Source: an uncultured Ignavibacteriota bacterium
Lineage (GTDB): Bacteria; Bacteroidota; Ignavibacteria; UBA10030; UBA8401
Direction of reading: 5' to 3'
Assembly: GCA_903861125.1 (NCBI GenBank)
Contig: CAIOTF010000051.1
Span: forward strand, 1-64,000
Length of the DNA: 64,000 bases
Below the pieces are notes generated by a model. The model saw only the letters and a list, made by a program, of their open reading frames with translations, was not told the origin of the DNA and did no database searches. This document shows, in pieces, positions 63,686 through 64,000 of the stretch; position 1 is the first letter of the stretch; each line of letters begins with the position of its first letter. Position numbers and translations under genes: made by a program.

Positions 63686-64000
63686 TCATCTCGAATGTGG
63701 ACCAACATCGTTCGCCGTGAGCCGACGTAATTTCATTTTTGATGGACTCAACCCTTTCGGTAATAATAATCCATTCGTGCGCACCAACCGGGGATCTTTC
63801 ATCTTCACGCCTGAAAGATCATTACTCATTGTAGCGGCACCGCTTCTCGAATAGACAGTGTTATTTTCAAATACTGTATTGGTCGGTGTATCCATGAATT
63901 TTACAAGCGTATCACTGCTTCCGGTAATGATGTTGTTCCTGATCATCATCCGATCAGGCGCTTTATGCCACCAATTTCCCTGGAAACCGGCACCGTCAAA
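63686..64000 (-). CDS. C-terminal part of a beta-helix protein (5' end outside window)
   Basis: The minus-strand frame is open from the right edge to the stop at 63686, giving 104 residues. It starts FDGAGFQGNWWHKAPDRMMI and continues with MIRNNIITGSSDTLVKF and FENNTVYSRSGAATM, the N-N-x-I rung pattern of right-handed parallel beta-helix (pectate-lyase-like) proteins. No T9SS sorting domain is seen at its C-terminus. Convergent with the RpiR gene, 67 bases apart, without a clear terminator. Confidence 0.72.
   Translation of the reverse strand, partial: FDGAGFQGNWWHKAPDRMMIRNNIITGSSDTLVKFMDTPTNTVFENNTVYSRSGAATMSNDLSGVKMKDPRLVRTNGLLLPKGLSPSKMKLRRLTANDVGPHSR

Noticed and set aside
1-64000. CRISPR arrays, insertion sequences, prophage or integrase genes
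   Set aside because: Looked for direct repeat arrays, transposase or integrase motifs and terminal inverted repeats; none seen.

Overview
The window looks like chromosomal DNA of an Ignavibacteria-type member of the Bacteroidota/Chlorobi superphylum. At least eleven predicted exported proteins end in the same ~80-residue C-terminal sorting domain with the YPNPFNPST core, which is the type IX secretion (T9SS) signal common in that group. Two PorV/PorQ-like proteins and two TonB-dependent receptors with CarboxypepD-like N-terminal domains fit the same assignment. This placement is inferred from protein style; no rRNA or other marker lies in the window. No tRNA, rRNA, insertion sequence, prophage or CRISPR array was seen.

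Layout. (1) 2-199: tail of a plus-strand gene, then a bidirectional terminator. (2) 286-9293, all minus strand: a poly-gamma-glutamate (PGA) region. It holds the synthase genes pgsB-pgsC-pgsW, a gamma-glutamyltransferase, a DUF6305-like secreted protein, a succinylglutamate desuccinylase-like metalloprotein, an unlisted 48-residue membrane protein, a TRAP-type permease and an exported N-formylglutamate amidohydrolase-like enzyme. (3) 9341-19822, minus: cassette A, in transcription order a TonB-dependent receptor, a ~990-residue secreted protein, a PorV/PorQ-like protein and two T9SS cargo proteins, behind a good sigma-54 promoter candidate. (4) 20180-29340, minus: a second N-formylglutamate amidohydrolase-like protein, an Ntn hydrolase, a large M14 peptidase, a decayed DUF6305-like copy and an M6 peptidase. 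(5) 29425-34757, minus: an overlapping-gene operon that starts with an apparently exported glutamate racemase. (6) 35071-38002, plus: a histidine kinase and an NtrC-type sigma-54 activator. (7) 38027-46513, minus: separate T9SS hydrolases (M1 aminopeptidase, polysaccharide deacetylase-like, GH13, GH81). (8) 47021-62559, minus: ten closely packed genes, cassette B (lamin-tail protein, TonB receptor, ~990-residue protein, PorV-like, esterase-like cargo) running into a peptide-use set (M20 and M14 peptidases, NhaC, POT transporter, alpha/beta hydrolase). (9) 62758-63618, plus: a divergent RpiR-family regulator with inverted repeats in the shared intergenic region. (10) 63686-64000: tail of a minus-strand beta-helix protein.

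How the parts may fit. The recurring theme is outer-surface degradation and uptake of peptides and glutamyl polymers. Secreted peptidases and glycosidases leave by T9SS, TonB/PorV cassettes handle the outer membrane step, and exported glutamyl-active enzymes plus a glutamate racemase would process gamma-linked D/L-glutamate. NhaC, POT and M20 finish peptide uptake and hydrolysis. The family assignments are well supported by motifs; the combined pathway is inference.
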